Assembly: GCA_009760855.2 (NCBI GenBank)
Contig: WPIO01000002.1
Coordinates: forward strand, 5,701,001-5,765,000
Origin: Cristatella mucedo
Lineage: Eukaryota; Bryozoa; Phylactolaemata; Cristatellidae
Length of the DNA: 64,000 bases
Direction of reading: 5' to 3'
In this document: piece by piece, positions 50,569-63,046 of the stretch
How positions within the stretch are numbered: the first letter of the stretch is position 1
Layout of the letters: each line of letters starts with the position of its first letter
Made by a program: the position numbers and the translations under genes
Notes under the pieces: generated by a model
What the model was told of the DNA's origin: nothing
Database searches by the model: none
What the model saw: the letters and a program-made list of their open reading frames with translations, nothing else

Positions 50569-50570
<2 letters not shown>
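50275..50570. other. Upstream region of LRRC71
   Basis: Sequence 5' of the LRRC71 start on the minus strand, moderately GC-rich; no TATA box or further exon recognised. The promoter is presumably here, or beyond the adjacent microsatellite if there is a 5' non-coding exon. Confidence 0.3.
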
Positions 50571-50844
<274 letters not shown>

Positions 50845-50845
<1 letters not shown>

Positions 50846-50864
50846 ATTCATCTGTATAGTGCCC

Positions 50865-50912
<48 letters not shown>

Positions 50913-51012
50913 ATCTATATCCAGGAACTTGACGTGTGCCTCAGTGCTCAGCCCACGACCTAGGTCGTCCAAGGTGAGCACCTTAACCCTTGGACTAAAC
51001 CAGGAGGGCATG
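50845..51012 (-). mobile_element. SINE-L copy with a GA expansion inside its tail
   Basis: Shares AATTCAT-TGTATAGTGCCCTAAGAGA with the other copies on the plus strand. A (GA)n run of about 40 bp then replaces the usual AGAACTTAATCTC loop, followed by CTATATCCAGGAACTTGACGTGTGCCTCAG and the tRNA-like head (GCTCAGCCCACGACC...CTTAACCCTTGGAC). Confidence 0.75.
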
Positions 51013-51265
51013 ATGCTGATGCTGATACATATTAGTTAGCCCCAACCCGATTCTCGAGGGCAACAAAGAGAATTTCTAACCAGCTAAACCGATTCTTGGC
51101 ACTTCCTTTACAGCCGGCCTGTGAAGCTACTTGTATGCTACCGACTTTTTCGACAGTCCACCAGACTCAGCTATAGCTATCCTGTTCACTGTGCACACCT
51201 GCTGAACAGGATCCACAGTCAGTTGGCAACCCAAGTGCATAGGCAACCACTTAGGCTTCGATTAC

Positions 51266-51635
<370 letters not shown>

Positions 51636-54484
51636 TCTGCTGGGCTCTACAACTGCCACCCAAATCCGGCCACTTGTTAGAGGACATATCCTCTGTTTTT
51701 CTGTTGATTTAATAGGACCAACTGCTAACTAACTCCGGTGGCTGCTGTTGCTGCTACTGAAACTTGTGCAGCTAAAGGCAAGCATGCAGCTAAAGGCAGA
51801 GTGCGAAGCCTCTCGATAGGAGACTCGACAGACGAGTTAATCCGCTCGTAGCACTTAGCAACAGATATTCACAAATCTTCTGGCCAGCTCGGTCCCACCG
51901 AGGGCAGGCCAGATACTCTGCATGCAATGTGGCGATCCCAGCGCATGGCCGACATGTTTTTCATGGGTTCGGCTATGGTGACTCGCGCTTGCAATGAAGC
52001 AAGCGTAAACAGTGAGCAGCTGCTGCCACTGCTGGCTGCACTGCTGCCACTACGGCTGCTGCTGCTACTTGCGGTGCAGCTTATTTTGAGCAAGCACCAG
52101 GTAGCTCCGGCACGGGCACTAATTGAAGCATGCCGGATGTTGCAAGCCGAATGACAGGCTGCAGCAGCAGGCTTCTCTCCATAGCAGGTCTACGGGACTG
52201 CAGAGGACGCTGTCTCTACCTCGTCTCGAGCCGATGGTCGACCATTCCACGATTATTGCCGTGAGTAACGATGCTGACTTTACACCTTATGCTGCCGACC
52301 CCACCCCCCTGCTCAAGTAGGGTTCCTAGCAGCACATAGTCGCTACCCATCACCTGCTTAGCTCCTTCAGCGTAGTGCTGCAACTATCGGTTCTTTCCAA
52401 AAGACGTGCACCGATGTTGAGGCAAGTACTCTGCCACAAGGTTAGGTTTGAGTGTTTAGCAAAGTAAGCCCTTTCAGGACGAACAATACTCGGCAGCTGT
52501 GTCAGAGTACTGCATCGAATTCTCTCGTGCATGCTAAGAACCAAGCATAAATGCTCTGCTCTCCCGACTGAGTCTGCCGGGCAGTGACAGAATGGAGGAC
52601 TGAAGCAGAACTGAAGTTATCGATCACTGCACGGTCAGAGAAGTGGGCATGATAGGTCGAAGACGTTATGTAAAAACAAGCCTTAAAGCTGGGAAGCTCG
52701 AGGCTTCCTATTAAGGCCACATTGTTGCTGCTGCCATGCTAAGTAAAACAACTAAAAGCTATGTCAAAGTACATCGCAATATCGACGAGGCCGTATGAGA
52801 TAAGCTTCGGGGAAGGGTCGCTTGCCGAAGCGGTATTCAGATGTTCAGCCCACTTCTGCAACAGCTGAGCAGTTGCAAAGTTACTTCGAGTGCTAAGTCC
52901 GATGGCGACAGCCAACGATGCATAGTGCCATGGCAATGGCTCGGTGCAGCTTCAGCAGTATCTGTACGTTACGGCAGCGTAAACGACAGGAAGGTGCTAT
53001 TGCGGCAAACGTCACATTTCAGCACAAGCTGCTTGCTCCAAGAAATGAAGGACGCCGGGGCTAGAGCAGCTGCAGAGCTGGCCACACCCGTATCGTTCCA
53101 TTTAACCAGATCCGACTCAAAGAGGTCGCCGTCTAGTGTACAAATCAATCGAGGAGAGGCCACACTGGCACGTGGCGTTGCACAGTGGCTCGAGGTATAA
53201 AGCAAGTGCAAATGCAAGCGTTGTTAGCAGTGGCTCGTTAGGCAGCAAACCACCTTCAGCTGCGCATGCGGCTTGAATCGCAGTGTAACAGCAACCGAAT
53301 GCATGCAGCAGCCCCCTCAGAAATTATTGGTACCACACCATTGCCAGAAAATAGTCAAGAGAGACCAAAGGGATCTAGAAAAGTCGACCTCGCACCAGCC
53401 GAGTATACAAACTGGTTTTTCTTACCGATGAAGCATGAATTTTACCTTCTGAATATCATGGGCCACTATTCGGCTTAAGACCCGAAGGGGCAACGCTTGT
53501 TCTTAGTGAAATGGTGCACAAGATGCATCTTTCCCGACTGTATAAAGAGGTTCCAAATGTTCACTACTTGCATACACACAATAAGATGCAGACACAGTTG
53601 CCACGCCCTCTACATGGATCAGGCATCTGAAAGGCCGATGATTGTAGTACTCGAGATAGAAGAGATGCGATTTTAATACCTCTCATGAAAAGCTCTTTGA
53701 AAGACATAGCTTGACTCGCTAAACTAAATTAACAGTTTATTGCACTATTCTAACGTCAAAATACAGAATAGGGGCTGCTGCACAGTTATGTTACAGTCCG
53801 ATATGTTTTTTGACACCAGCTGCGTGCCCCTATAGAGAAGCAGTCTATGTTAACTAGTTATATATCTATATTGTATATTATTCGTATATTATTGTATGTA
53901 ATATCTATATCGTATATTGACCTTGCTGCATTCCCCTTAACCTCCATAAGCTGCAAGCATTTTCTTTTGTACCAAATATTATTCACTAAATTATAAAGAA
54001 ACTCAAGCTTCTTCAACAACGAATCAGCAAAACTAGATTTATGCAGTGCTAAACTGGACCCACAAATGGGGCCTTCAAAGTGTTCTTGGTCTACAGAAGT
54101 AGAGCGATCGGCCAAGTTCCGAACAAGGTAGGGGAATGACTCATAACGAATGGCAAAAACCTCAATTGCTTCACACAGGATGACAGTAACATCACAGCAG
54201 GACAGAAACTATCAAGACACATAGGCGAGCCCAGACTCAGAGGGGAAAAACCTATTTTGATCAACCAATCCTGCCTCGGAAGTGGCACAGCAAACTGGGA
54301 GTGGAAGGCATCATCGTGGGTTGGCAGCTGGAGAACGTATAGCCAGCTGCCCATCAGAAGCAGGGCTTGTGAAAGACGTGCACATCGTTCCCGTGCGCAG
54401 GCAGGAAGGTTAAAGTGCATAAATAGCAAGCAGCTACTGGCAAAACTCCAGGACAGTAAACAGTATTTCAAGTGCAATATTCAT
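51636..54484. other. No gene recognised
   Basis: Mixed-composition sequence with (CTG)n-like short runs near 51,740 and 52,020-52,070. Open frames are under 130 codons; none has a domain or consistent splice structure. Confidence 0.35.
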
Positions 54485-54494
54485 AATATATATA

Positions 54495-54743
<249 letters not shown>

Positions 54744-55330
54744 ATAATTTTGATCATATTAGTACTATGGTGCAGCAGTTACAATAGAATCAAATTTGCA
54801 CAACTTATCCCATGGCCATGTTGAGGCTGGTCTTGTAAAATGAGCCCTCGAAGTGAGGGCCTTCTAAAGAAAGCTAAACATGCAAGGTCTCAATAAATGC
54901 ACACATCCTTTCCTGCTTACAAATTCGCAATATATCTAGCCATTATGCATCTCTTAAATGCAGACTCATAACCCTAAGCACATTCGCGTGGGTACCAGCG
55001 AACATTACAGTATGTCACGGTATGACCTAGTAGTAAGACACTTGACTTCCTGAAATTTGACCCACCACACAGCTACTTAAGTACCTAGCCTGTCTAGTCA
55101 AAGTACCTAACAGCAGGTCTTCACTGACGGCAAAAGATCATTCTCAAATACTTGCACGTCATGTCAATGAGATAGTGTACACAAGAGAGCACCCCAATGC
55201 TGAAGCCTCGAATAGTTATCGGAAATGTACATTAGTTATTACCAACAGAAAGTCTTGGGGCACGAAAGTTCACAAAATACAAGTATAATGATCAAACTAC
55301 GTGTCTTCGTATCAGCAGACATAATATAAT

Positions 55331-55458
55331 TAATTCATTTGTATAGCGCCCCAAGAGAACTTAATCTCTATTCAGGCGCTTCACATATGCCTCAGGGCTC
55401 GAGCCCACGACCTCAGCCAGACCTTAGTCGGGGCGAGCGCCTTAACCACTGGACCAAG
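55331..55458 (-). mobile_element. SINE-L copy, best preserved
   Basis: On the minus strand: A-box-like TGGTCCAGTGG, B-box-like GGCTCGAGCCC, then TGAAGCGCCTGAATAGAGAT and TAAGTTCTCTTGGGGCGC, ending ATACAAATGAATTAATT. The stem-loop tail aligns with the LINE-1 3' terminus at 26,843-26,890. Confidence 0.8.
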
Positions 55459-55847
55459 AAAGAGGGATTGAGAGCAAGACGGGGAGAGCGAGAAAAATAT
55501 CGTAAAAGAGAGAGAGCAGAGACAGAGGAAATGTGAGAATGCCAAAACTTAATTGACAAATGTACAAGTTCTCGTATAACGGAATTGGATGCAGTGCTTC
55601 GTAAGAAGTTCTCAGACAAGTTTGAAAAAAAATTAAATATGTTTCTGGACCCAATGCCAAGTCCTCATCTATCTCAGATTTGTCTGATGTACTTCCGATT
55701 CTATGTGCAAGAAACCGATCTTTGCACGTAATCGATAATTTTAAAATTCACTTTGATAAGTTATCTAACGCCTTCAGTGCTAAATTTCACGAATTGTCCT
55801 ATTTTCTCTCGAAGCTCATGTTCATGACCCAACTCACATACAAAATA

Positions 55848-56013
55848 CTAGCTGATTTAACAGCCTCTTTTTATAGCAGCAGAATGGCCTTAAAGGCTAT
55901 CAGTACTGCTTGCAGTCGTAACAAAGGATCGCACAAGGCAGGATTCGAACCCACGATCTCAGGACCTCGGTCGTGAAGAGAAACCGCCTTACCTAATGGG
56001 AATTCACGGCTCA
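55848..56013 (-). mobile_element. SINE-A copy 3
   Basis: Minus-strand copy: plus-strand TAGCTGATTTAACAGCCTC starts the tail, B box complement GGATTCGAACCC at 55,940-55,951, and ACGGCTCA closes the head at 56,013. It has a few internal substitutions and is followed by the 5' part of a broken LINE-1 copy. Confidence 0.8.
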
Positions 56014-57850
56014 CACACTCAACCAAATGTTCTCCCAAAACTATATGCTATCATCAACTATTATTACTACACCCGGCTTGTCCGAAAACATACAGATCTC
56101 ATTTAGTCTACAGTGTGTGCCTGTCTCCAGATGAAAGTCATCTGTGAACCGCAAAATCTCAAGACCCTTGACATCGCGACGTTGTCTGCGCAAGAATATC
56201 TTCTTCACCCCTGCTGCTTAATCCTTCTTCCGACCTGTCATCATTAGTAGAATGCTACAGCACGACACTAGATGAATTGCTCGACGAGTTCCAACCTCTG
56301 ACTAAGCACACAGAGCACCCCCCTACCCAGAGGGCCTATAGTTTACCGCAGCCATTACACTAGATAGGTCTACTAAGCGAAAGCTTGAAAAAAGTATACA
56401 AAAGGTCAGGACTGACTGTCCATCGACTGGCATGCGAGGGGTACTGTAGATCATACCCATCGATCCTTAGCAAAGTCCGAGTCTAGCTTCTATAATAGTA
56501 ATAGTATTAAACAATTTGATATAGTGCTCTCAGAGAACATAATCTCTTTCTAGGCACTCTACATTTGCTGCAAAGGAAAATATAAAAACGTTTTTAAATA
56601 AGAGATGCATAATAAAAAATGCTGATATCTACGATCAAAAATCTCCTCAATTCCAGGAGCTCGGGTCAGCTCCTTACCTGGTCATCCTTGTGGTGATCCC
56701 ACTGATCACTTCTCTAGCTTGTTCGTCGACAAGATCAATAGATTAGAGAGTCCATCCCTAGAGTGGCAGCATCCCCTCGGGACTCGTGTCCCTTAATTGC
56801 GCGCAGCACCTCAATGTCTACATTCTAGAAGGCCACGCGTGACCTTATCCTGAAGCTCATATCCCAATCAAAGAAGGCGACTAGTCCTCTAGACCCCGTT
56901 CCCACTTTCCTGCATCTACGATGCATAGATCTGCTGCTGCCATGCAGAGCTAGCACCATAAATATGTCATTAGCCACAGGTCATGTCCCAGCACATTTAA
57001 AGAAGGCTATAGTCAGGCCACTATTTAAGAAAGCAGCACTAGACCAAGAGAACTTGGGAGACTTCCACCTAGTCAGCCTTCAACTGTAGCTATTTCATAT
57101 ACTGTAAAGAGTTGTGGCAGACCAGCTGAACTCATAGGTTAAATTCCTTAAATTGGTCGTGCAGGTGTAACATCCACCTCGACTTCTGTAACGCACTGCT
57201 TGCTGGTCTACCAGCCTGCACAATCAGGTGCTCACAGTTGGTGCAAAAGTCTGCAGCTAGGCTTGTCTGTCGTGAGCGTCACAGTCGCCACATCACAGCA
57301 CTTTCCACCGACCTGCACTTGCTCCCAGTCAGCATCGACTTTGGGGTTTTGTCAATCACTTTTATATTCCTTCCTTCTTTGGCACAAGTCCACCTATCAG
57401 ATCTCCTCCTCCACAGGGCTAAGCATTGCACCACCCGCTTTTCGAAATCTAATCGGTTTAATACCTCGTACGAACCTCAAATCCATCGTAGACCATGCCT
57501 CTAGTTTGTAAGCTCTCAAAGCTTGAAACTCACTTCCAATTTGCGTCACGACATCCCCTGACTTGACCACAGTTAAAAAGAAACTAAAAATGCATCTATT
57601 TATCACAACACTTAATGGGTACACTTGATTCCTCCTGTGTGTGCTTATGCGAGCTAACTGCATGCTGCCACTAACAATATTCGCCAGCTGACCCCATGAA
57701 CGTCACTTCTAACCGTGTTATGCTCGTTGACATGTTGGGCATGCTACCACTAGCCATTCGATCATGCTTCCTATCCAGCAAATGTAAAATGCCTAGAAAG
57801 AGATTTGGTTCTCTGAGGTACGTGCTTAACAAACAAGTTACTATTCTTAT
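56014..57850 (+). mobile_element. Long but decayed LINE-1 copy with nested LINE 3' fragment
   Basis: The plus strand retains, with many stops and frameshifts, the region between endonuclease and reverse transcriptase (about 56,240-56,440), the early palm region (AHLKKAIVRPLFKK near 56,995-57,035), the C-terminal coding block (QKSAARLVCRERHSRH near 57,243, LHLLPV near 57,318) and the 3' stem-loop remnant near 57,785-57,820. A minus-strand LINE-1 3' end is inserted at about 56,497-56,590. This is the only copy reaching upstream of the catalytic region. Confidence 0.75.
56497..56590 (-). mobile_element. LINE-1 3'-end fragment nested in the older copy
   Basis: AATAGTAATAGTATT tail followed by the stem-loop sequence (AGTGCTCTCAGAGAACATAATC...TAGGCACTCTACATTTGCTGCAAAGG). 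LINE coding sequence of opposite orientation resumes after about 56,650. Confidence 0.6.
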
Positions 57851-59476
57851 CGTAATTCATACAAGCGATACAATCGACAAGGTAACACTTGGATACACCA
57901 AAGTCCACGGGGTATCACTGAGACGTAGCATAAGTATATGTACTTATTATTATTTATCATAATAATAAGTTATAATATATAGAGTTTAACATATAGAGTT
58001 TATAAATTATTATAATTATTATTTATTTATCTGTAGATCCTTAAAAATGGGATGATAGAAATGATCGGATTCTTTTCAGAGAGCTAAAGGATAAATCTGA
58101 TATACCCCTAGTGCCAAAAGAGAGAATTTATGATAGCCAAACCCAGGAGTAGCAAAGTGTCAGTTATACTGCACCAAAAATACACGGGTAAAAGTGGACG
58201 ACTCTTAGCCAAAAAGAACCTTGATATTACTTGACGTATCCATTTAAGCAAATGAATATAAATAGTTAACAGCAAGAGCAGAAGTCAAACAAGGCAGACA
58301 TGTGAACCCTAACTTCACCTCTCTTTCTTTGTTTGTAGTGCATTGTGCGTATTGCATGCGTGTAAAGACCTGCGTGTGCCTTTTTTTGTGCTCTAATAGT
58401 TTCGCGCGTGCTAATTTTCGGGTCTCAGCAGTGTACTGTCATGTAGCTGATGTGATGCTCCGTGCTGCAGTATTGATCTGCTGGCTGAACGCCAAAGCAC
58501 GTAAAAGGCAAGGTAAGTAAAAACAGTATATCACATGTTATTCTAGTGCGTGCTATCATCAAGCATTTAATCCCCAAAAGATCGGCGCAAAAGATCTCAA
58601 TGACAGCGTATTAGGTCAAAAGCACGTTAGCACATGAGTAAGGAGCGTCAGTTGCGGCAGCTTTCACCATCGACAAGCCACTGAAACTGATAGCGACCAA
58701 AAAGCGCGCGGAATGCTAATTGTTAATAGGACATGTGAGTTGAGGCGTGTACCATTTCCTTTTATATCTTTCGCAATGGTATTTCCTGAAATTCCCATCA
58801 TAAGAGTTATCAAGGTTACCGACGTGACAAGCGGGGTCATGCGTGCAAGCGGCGGGAATTGAATGTGCGTAACGAGAAAATCGCGATGTCTGACAGTAAG
58901 TCCCTATCGTTATCTGCGTGCCCAGGCGGTGTTCAGTGTCGTCGAACGGTAGAGACTGACTCGGGGTGCTCCCGAGCCGGCCAAGGCAACCACAAAGTCT
59001 GGAGACCGGCCAGCCTGGCACATCGCTTAAGACGAGCATGTGAATGGATCAAATCATTGCACCAGGTGCTCAAAAGGAAACAAAGGATCTGCTCTTGCAC
59101 GCAGGAACAAACTCGGCGAACCGGGTTCGTGGAGGCGCGAGCCATACCAGGAGATTTGCTTCCTTCATCTTGAAGGTCCTGGTGAGCGCTAGATAGAACC
59201 TTATCCTTGGCGCGTTCGACTTTCTTGACCATGTTGAGCCGCTCCCGATATTAGAGGCTGAGCGCAGGTGGCAAACAGAGCGAACTGCGACTCGTCCGTG
59301 CTCCGGGTGAAGCCGCCGCTAGCGGTCGGTGGTTTCTGTGCCACGCCAATCGACGCTCAGCTCGCTTATTTCTCGTTAATGAAATCTTCAACGCCAAGCT
59401 CGCATATTCTTACCTACTAGTACCTGCGCTGCTGTGGAGTCCACACTATCCAACACATGCCTGGCTAGTGGTCCGG
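57851..59476. other. Mostly unassigned; A+T-rich, one exon-like segment
   Basis: Includes a TTATTAT-rich stretch at 57,940-58,030. Apart from the exon-like interval at 58,338-58,511 described separately, I see nothing supportable. Confidence 0.35.
58338..58511 (+). other. Exon-like interval (acceptor and donor in good context)
   Basis: A strong polypyrimidine tract and acceptor (CTCTCTTTCTTTGTTTGTAG) ends just before 58,338, and a near-consensus donor (GGCAAG|GTAAGT) begins at 58,512. The 174-nt interval is open in one frame (Cys-rich start, then Val-Ala-Asp-Val-Met-Leu-Arg-Ala), but no partner exon or known domain was found. It could be a non-coding exon or chance. Confidence 0.3.
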
Positions 59477-59671
59477 ATGTTAAGCTTCTGGCTTGCGCCC
59501 CGGCTGGCGCAGCCCCTAGCAACGAGGTCAAGGTTGCCTACCGGCGCTAGGATCTTTCATGCGTCCTCAGGAAGAACGCGATCACCTTTCGAGCGCGTCG
59601 ATAGCTCAAAAAATGGACTGCGTGCATCCGAGAAACTCTTCCATTATTGCCGTAACGGTCAGCGTGTTTGA
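59477..59671 (+). CDS. Possible first exon of a mitochondrial protein (unrecognised)
   Basis: ATG at 59,477 opens 64 codons to TGA at 59,671. The first 38 or so residues contain many Arg, Ala, Leu and Ser and no acidic residue, with an Arg-Ile-Phe-His-Ala-Ser-Ser motif resembling a mitochondrial presequence cleavage region. No mature domain or convincing downstream exon was found. A GTAAGC lies right after the stop. Chance is a serious alternative. Confidence 0.25.
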   Translation: MLSFWLAPRLAQPLATRSRLPTGARIFHASSGRTRSPFERVDSSKNGLRASEKLFHYCRNGQRV

Positions 59672-59999
59672 CGTAAGCACTGATGTTTACGGTAGGTTCG
59701 GGGAGAAGATAATCGAGTTCTAACTAATTCGTCTTTTCGATTAATCTTTTCGTCTCCTTTGCACATTACAGCTTGGCAACTTTAAGTGGGTCGCCTATTC
59801 TTAGTTGATGTCAGCGGGCAGTTTTTGCTACCCAGCAGTGGTGTACGGAAGGGGGCAGGCTGGACCTATACCGTACGTCCCCAGGCGCAGGATCACCAGG
59901 GGTGTAGTGTTATTATGACTCCGGCAGATGTGAGCGGTAAAAACACCTTTTATTGCTCTAACTTACTGAGTTAAAAGCATGCTTTTTATAGCGAAAGAA

Positions 60000-60126
60000 A
60001 TTAACAGCCTTAAAGGCTACCAATACCATTTGCAGCGACAAAAAGGACTGCAGGATTCGAAGCCACAACCTCGTGCCGAGGTCTCGAAAAGGAACCGTCA
60101 TATCCAGTGAGCCATCGAGGCTCACG
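60000..60126 (-). mobile_element. SINE-A copy 4, internally deleted
   Basis: Contains TTAACAGCC joined directly to TTAAAGGCTACC, lacking the usual roughly 24-bp segment between them. B box complement GGATTCGAAGCC at 60,053-60,064; head ends GCCATCGAGGCTCACG. Confidence 0.75.
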
Positions 60127-60310
60127 TATACATATGTAACCCCGCAAAAGTTCGTCCCGGCTCTCGACCGGTGGATGGTGGATTTCGCTATGAAGTTCTG
60201 CAATGCAGTTAAAACATAATCGGCTACAAACAGCGAAGGAAACTTTTGACTGTTGGCCTGTTAGTAAAGGTTACGCGCCGGCGAAAGCGCTTTAGCACCG
60301 AACTGCCAAA

Positions 60311-60435
60311 GTTAACTACGTGAACTCCCAAAGCCCGAGTATAATAAAGTGCCCAACGTGCTTACGCGGCGCGCCAGGAACCAACGGAGTTAACTTCGAG
60401 AGAACTCCCAAAGCCCGACTACAATAGGCTACCCT
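60311..60435 (+). repeat. 78-bp-spaced direct repeat (GTTAAC...AACTCCCAAAGCCCGA)
   Basis: GTTAACTACGTGAACTCCC and GTTAACTTCGAGAGAACTCC each lead into CAAAGCCCGA, followed by related TATAATAAAGTGCCC and TACAATAGGCTACCC. A third partial match (CTAACTACGTAG) is near 60,510. Confidence 0.6.
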
Positions 60436-60632
60436 ACGCCTGCATCGCTAGCGACGGATGGTCCCGACCCCGAAGGCGTACCTAAACAGCACCCCAAGAT
60501 ACGAGCAGCTAACTACGTAGCCGGCAGTAAGAAACTCCCCGGACTAAGTTGCGCTTATATGTTCATCGCCGTAGGTTCGTAGTCTCGAATCGATTACGGA
60601 ATCTGCAGCCCCGAAGCTCTGTCAGTCGTCTC

Positions 60633-60766
<134 letters not shown>

Positions 60767-61402
60767 AATTCCTGACCTTTCGCGTAGCTGCTATTTACAT
60801 GGACCCGCTCTTGGTGTCCGTTCTCAGGCTTATTCGCTTCCGCTTGAAATTTATTAGATGGCTCCTTCGTCAGCTGTTGTGTTCGCCTGCTGCTTCTGCT
60901 GTAATTAGCGAAGTGCTGGACGCTAGTGTACACACATCACCTGTGGCCAATAGTTAAGCCATTGAAGCAGTGCAGCCTCGGGCCAGTAATGCAGATCGTA
61001 TTCCGCGTGTTCTGCTGCGATTGATCGAGCTATATGTGCCCGTTAAGAAGAATATAGCAGAATAAAGTCTCGTTTACTGAGCACATGCACCCGCTGTGTT
61101 TCCGTGAGACTCCCACTAGAACAGCCGCAGCTAGAGACACTGTCACACAACAACTGTCAGCAGAAAATGGTTTAGTCGTGCCGAAAAGATTACCAGACCT
61201 TCTAAGGTCTAGACGGGACGCCTATGTAGCGCCTTGCTGGCCTTGGCTTAACTCTAGCACGAACAAGAGCTGTTCGGAAGCGGGCAAGAAATCCTTTGTC
61301 CTCGAGCAGTGAGCCAGAGAGGAGCCAGTGCGGTTAGAGAGCAAGAGCTTAAGAGCAAGCCAGGAATCTCTGAGACCAGCGGTGGCGATTCGGCCTTTAG
61401 AA
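60767..61402. other. Unassigned; AATAAAGTCTCG on the plus strand
   Basis: Unique-looking sequence. AATAAAGTCTCGTTTACTGA at 61,062-61,081 resembles the poly(A)-signal end of an LTR, but no matching second LTR or primer-binding site was found. Confidence 0.3.
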
Positions 61403-63046
61403 TTAGTCAGATACCCGTGAGAGCTGCTGATTGATGTTGGCTGGCATGTCAACCTCCGCCACCACTCGGTCCAAAAAGAATCGTCTGGAACCCATTTGGC
61501 ATTCAAGCTGGACAGAGGTGCCATTCCAGTGGCCTAGTGACGGTAATAATTCCTTACCGTAATGGACCATGGTGTCGGGCCCAAAACCACTAAGCTCTGG
61601 CCCCATGGTCTCAGCAAGGTATTTAAGAGTCGAGCGACGCTCGCTCTCGGTCTTTTGCTTGGTTCCTGCTCTCTCGCTCTGCGGCTTCGCTTTCGCAGTC
61701 AAACCCAGTACGGCAAGGGCTAGTATCGAGGCAACCTGATAGCTGCACGCGTGCACATATATGAGAGCTTTTTGAATCCTGACAGTTGGGGGAATGCAGC
61801 TGTGGCGGATAATACCCCTAGATCAAAGGCTGGACGCTGCTCCGAGTAAACTGCCCAACCACCGACTGAAGGTGGGGCATACATTAGTGGCCAGACGCTG
61901 TGCTAATTGCCACAGCAGACGTAGGCGCACACTAAATCCCTTCCCATAGAAAATAAACCCCACAGTGTGCCAGCGACTGCCTCCTCCGGCGGTCACCCCG
62001 AAGCATAAGTTTTTGCCTGTCCCGCGGTATGATGTTTTGGCTCTATCGGATGGGTAAGGTTGACGTTGAATGGTTCCGACAGGCTTATCAGATCTGGCTA
62101 CGTGACAGGAGCTCGTTGGAGGCAAATGTCAGCACAGCCCCTGGCCAGCGGCCTTAGATGCAACCCAACTTACGCAAAGCTGGGACGCACCTTCCACCAT
62201 CAGGCGGCTTCCCCCTACCCGAAGATCACCTCCAAGCGATGCTCGACTGCCACCCATGTCTTGCTCAAGCCACTCCTGCTCGTCAATATGGCCGGGTTGT
62301 TCACTGGGTTCCACTCAGATGAGACGATCTCGCGGTTGTGCTCCTCTGTTATCTTTGCCTTCGAGATGCTCTCGCGGGCGCCCACCTCCGCCGAGACGTC
62401 GATTTCACCTCCACCTCGTCGCCGGCCACTATTGCCTCGCCGTAGGGCACCGTTACTTGCTCCCCATCCTTCGCCTTCGGCTGCGGCCTCTGCGAACTTA
62501 CTTTGATCTGGTGCACTTTGGCTTTTGCGGTTACTAGGTCGGATGCAGTCCCATACCCGCCTCCTCCGCCGGTATTTCAGCCAAAGCTTCGGCAGCAGAA
62601 TAAGTTCAGCCCGTCTATCTGGCTCTTGCGAGCAGCTGATTGTGGGATTCACCGGTGGCGACGCAGTCTCGTCGCTTATCTTCTAAATTCTAGCTGCTTA
62701 AACAGCCTCTTTTTGTATAGCGACAGAACAGCCTTGACGGCTATCACCACCGCTTGCAGTGGCGATAAAGGATCGCCCACCACAGGAATCGAGCCCACGA
62801 CTTCGGGACCGAGGTCATGAAAGCAACCGCCTTACCTAGTGTGCCATCACGGCTCATCTTCACCCTGGCCTCAGCTCCAGCGAGCTGCTGATGCAGTAAC
62901 CTCTCGGCTTTAAGTTCGGCCTCCTCACCTTCCAACGACGTGAGCAACAAAATTAATTCATTGCACAGTTTGTGGTAGTCCTGCTTTATTTTGGCCGGTT
63001 GAGCACCCCAACAGTGCATCCAATTATTGCCCAGACACACACGCAC
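61403..63046 (-). pseudogene. Probable LTR-retrotransposon gag-protease relic (Ty3/Gypsy-like)
   Basis: Read on the minus strand: a coiled-coil-like segment (KIKQDYHKLCNE, then Glu/Leu/Ala-rich heptads) at about 63,015-62,860, cut by SINE-A copy 5; frameshifted charged sequence to about 62,215; a Cys/His-rich stretch near 62,000-61,860 that in shifted frames shows pieces of zinc-knuckle motifs; and an open frame near 61,760-61,403 in which VHYGKELLPSLGHW followed by SVQLECQMGSRR resembles the C-terminal half of a retroviral-type aspartic protease. No Asp-Thr-Gly-Ala active site, reverse transcriptase or integrase is visible. Multiple frameshifts show it is dead. A host coiled-coil gene is an alternative for the first part. 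Confidence 0.35.
62690..62856 (-). mobile_element. SINE-A copy 5, inserted in the gag-like relic
   Basis: Plus strand: TAGCTGCTTAAACAGCCTC, GACAGAACAGCC, TTGACGGCTATCACCACC, B box complement GGAATCGAGCCC at 62,785-62,796, end GTGCCATCACGGCTCA at 62,856. Full length with few changes, so probably a recent insertion. Confidence 0.85.

Noticed and set aside
61062-61081. LTR end with AATAAAGTCTCG
   Set aside because: No second LTR, TG..CA ends or primer-binding site could be paired with it, and the gag-like relic nearby is on the opposite strand.
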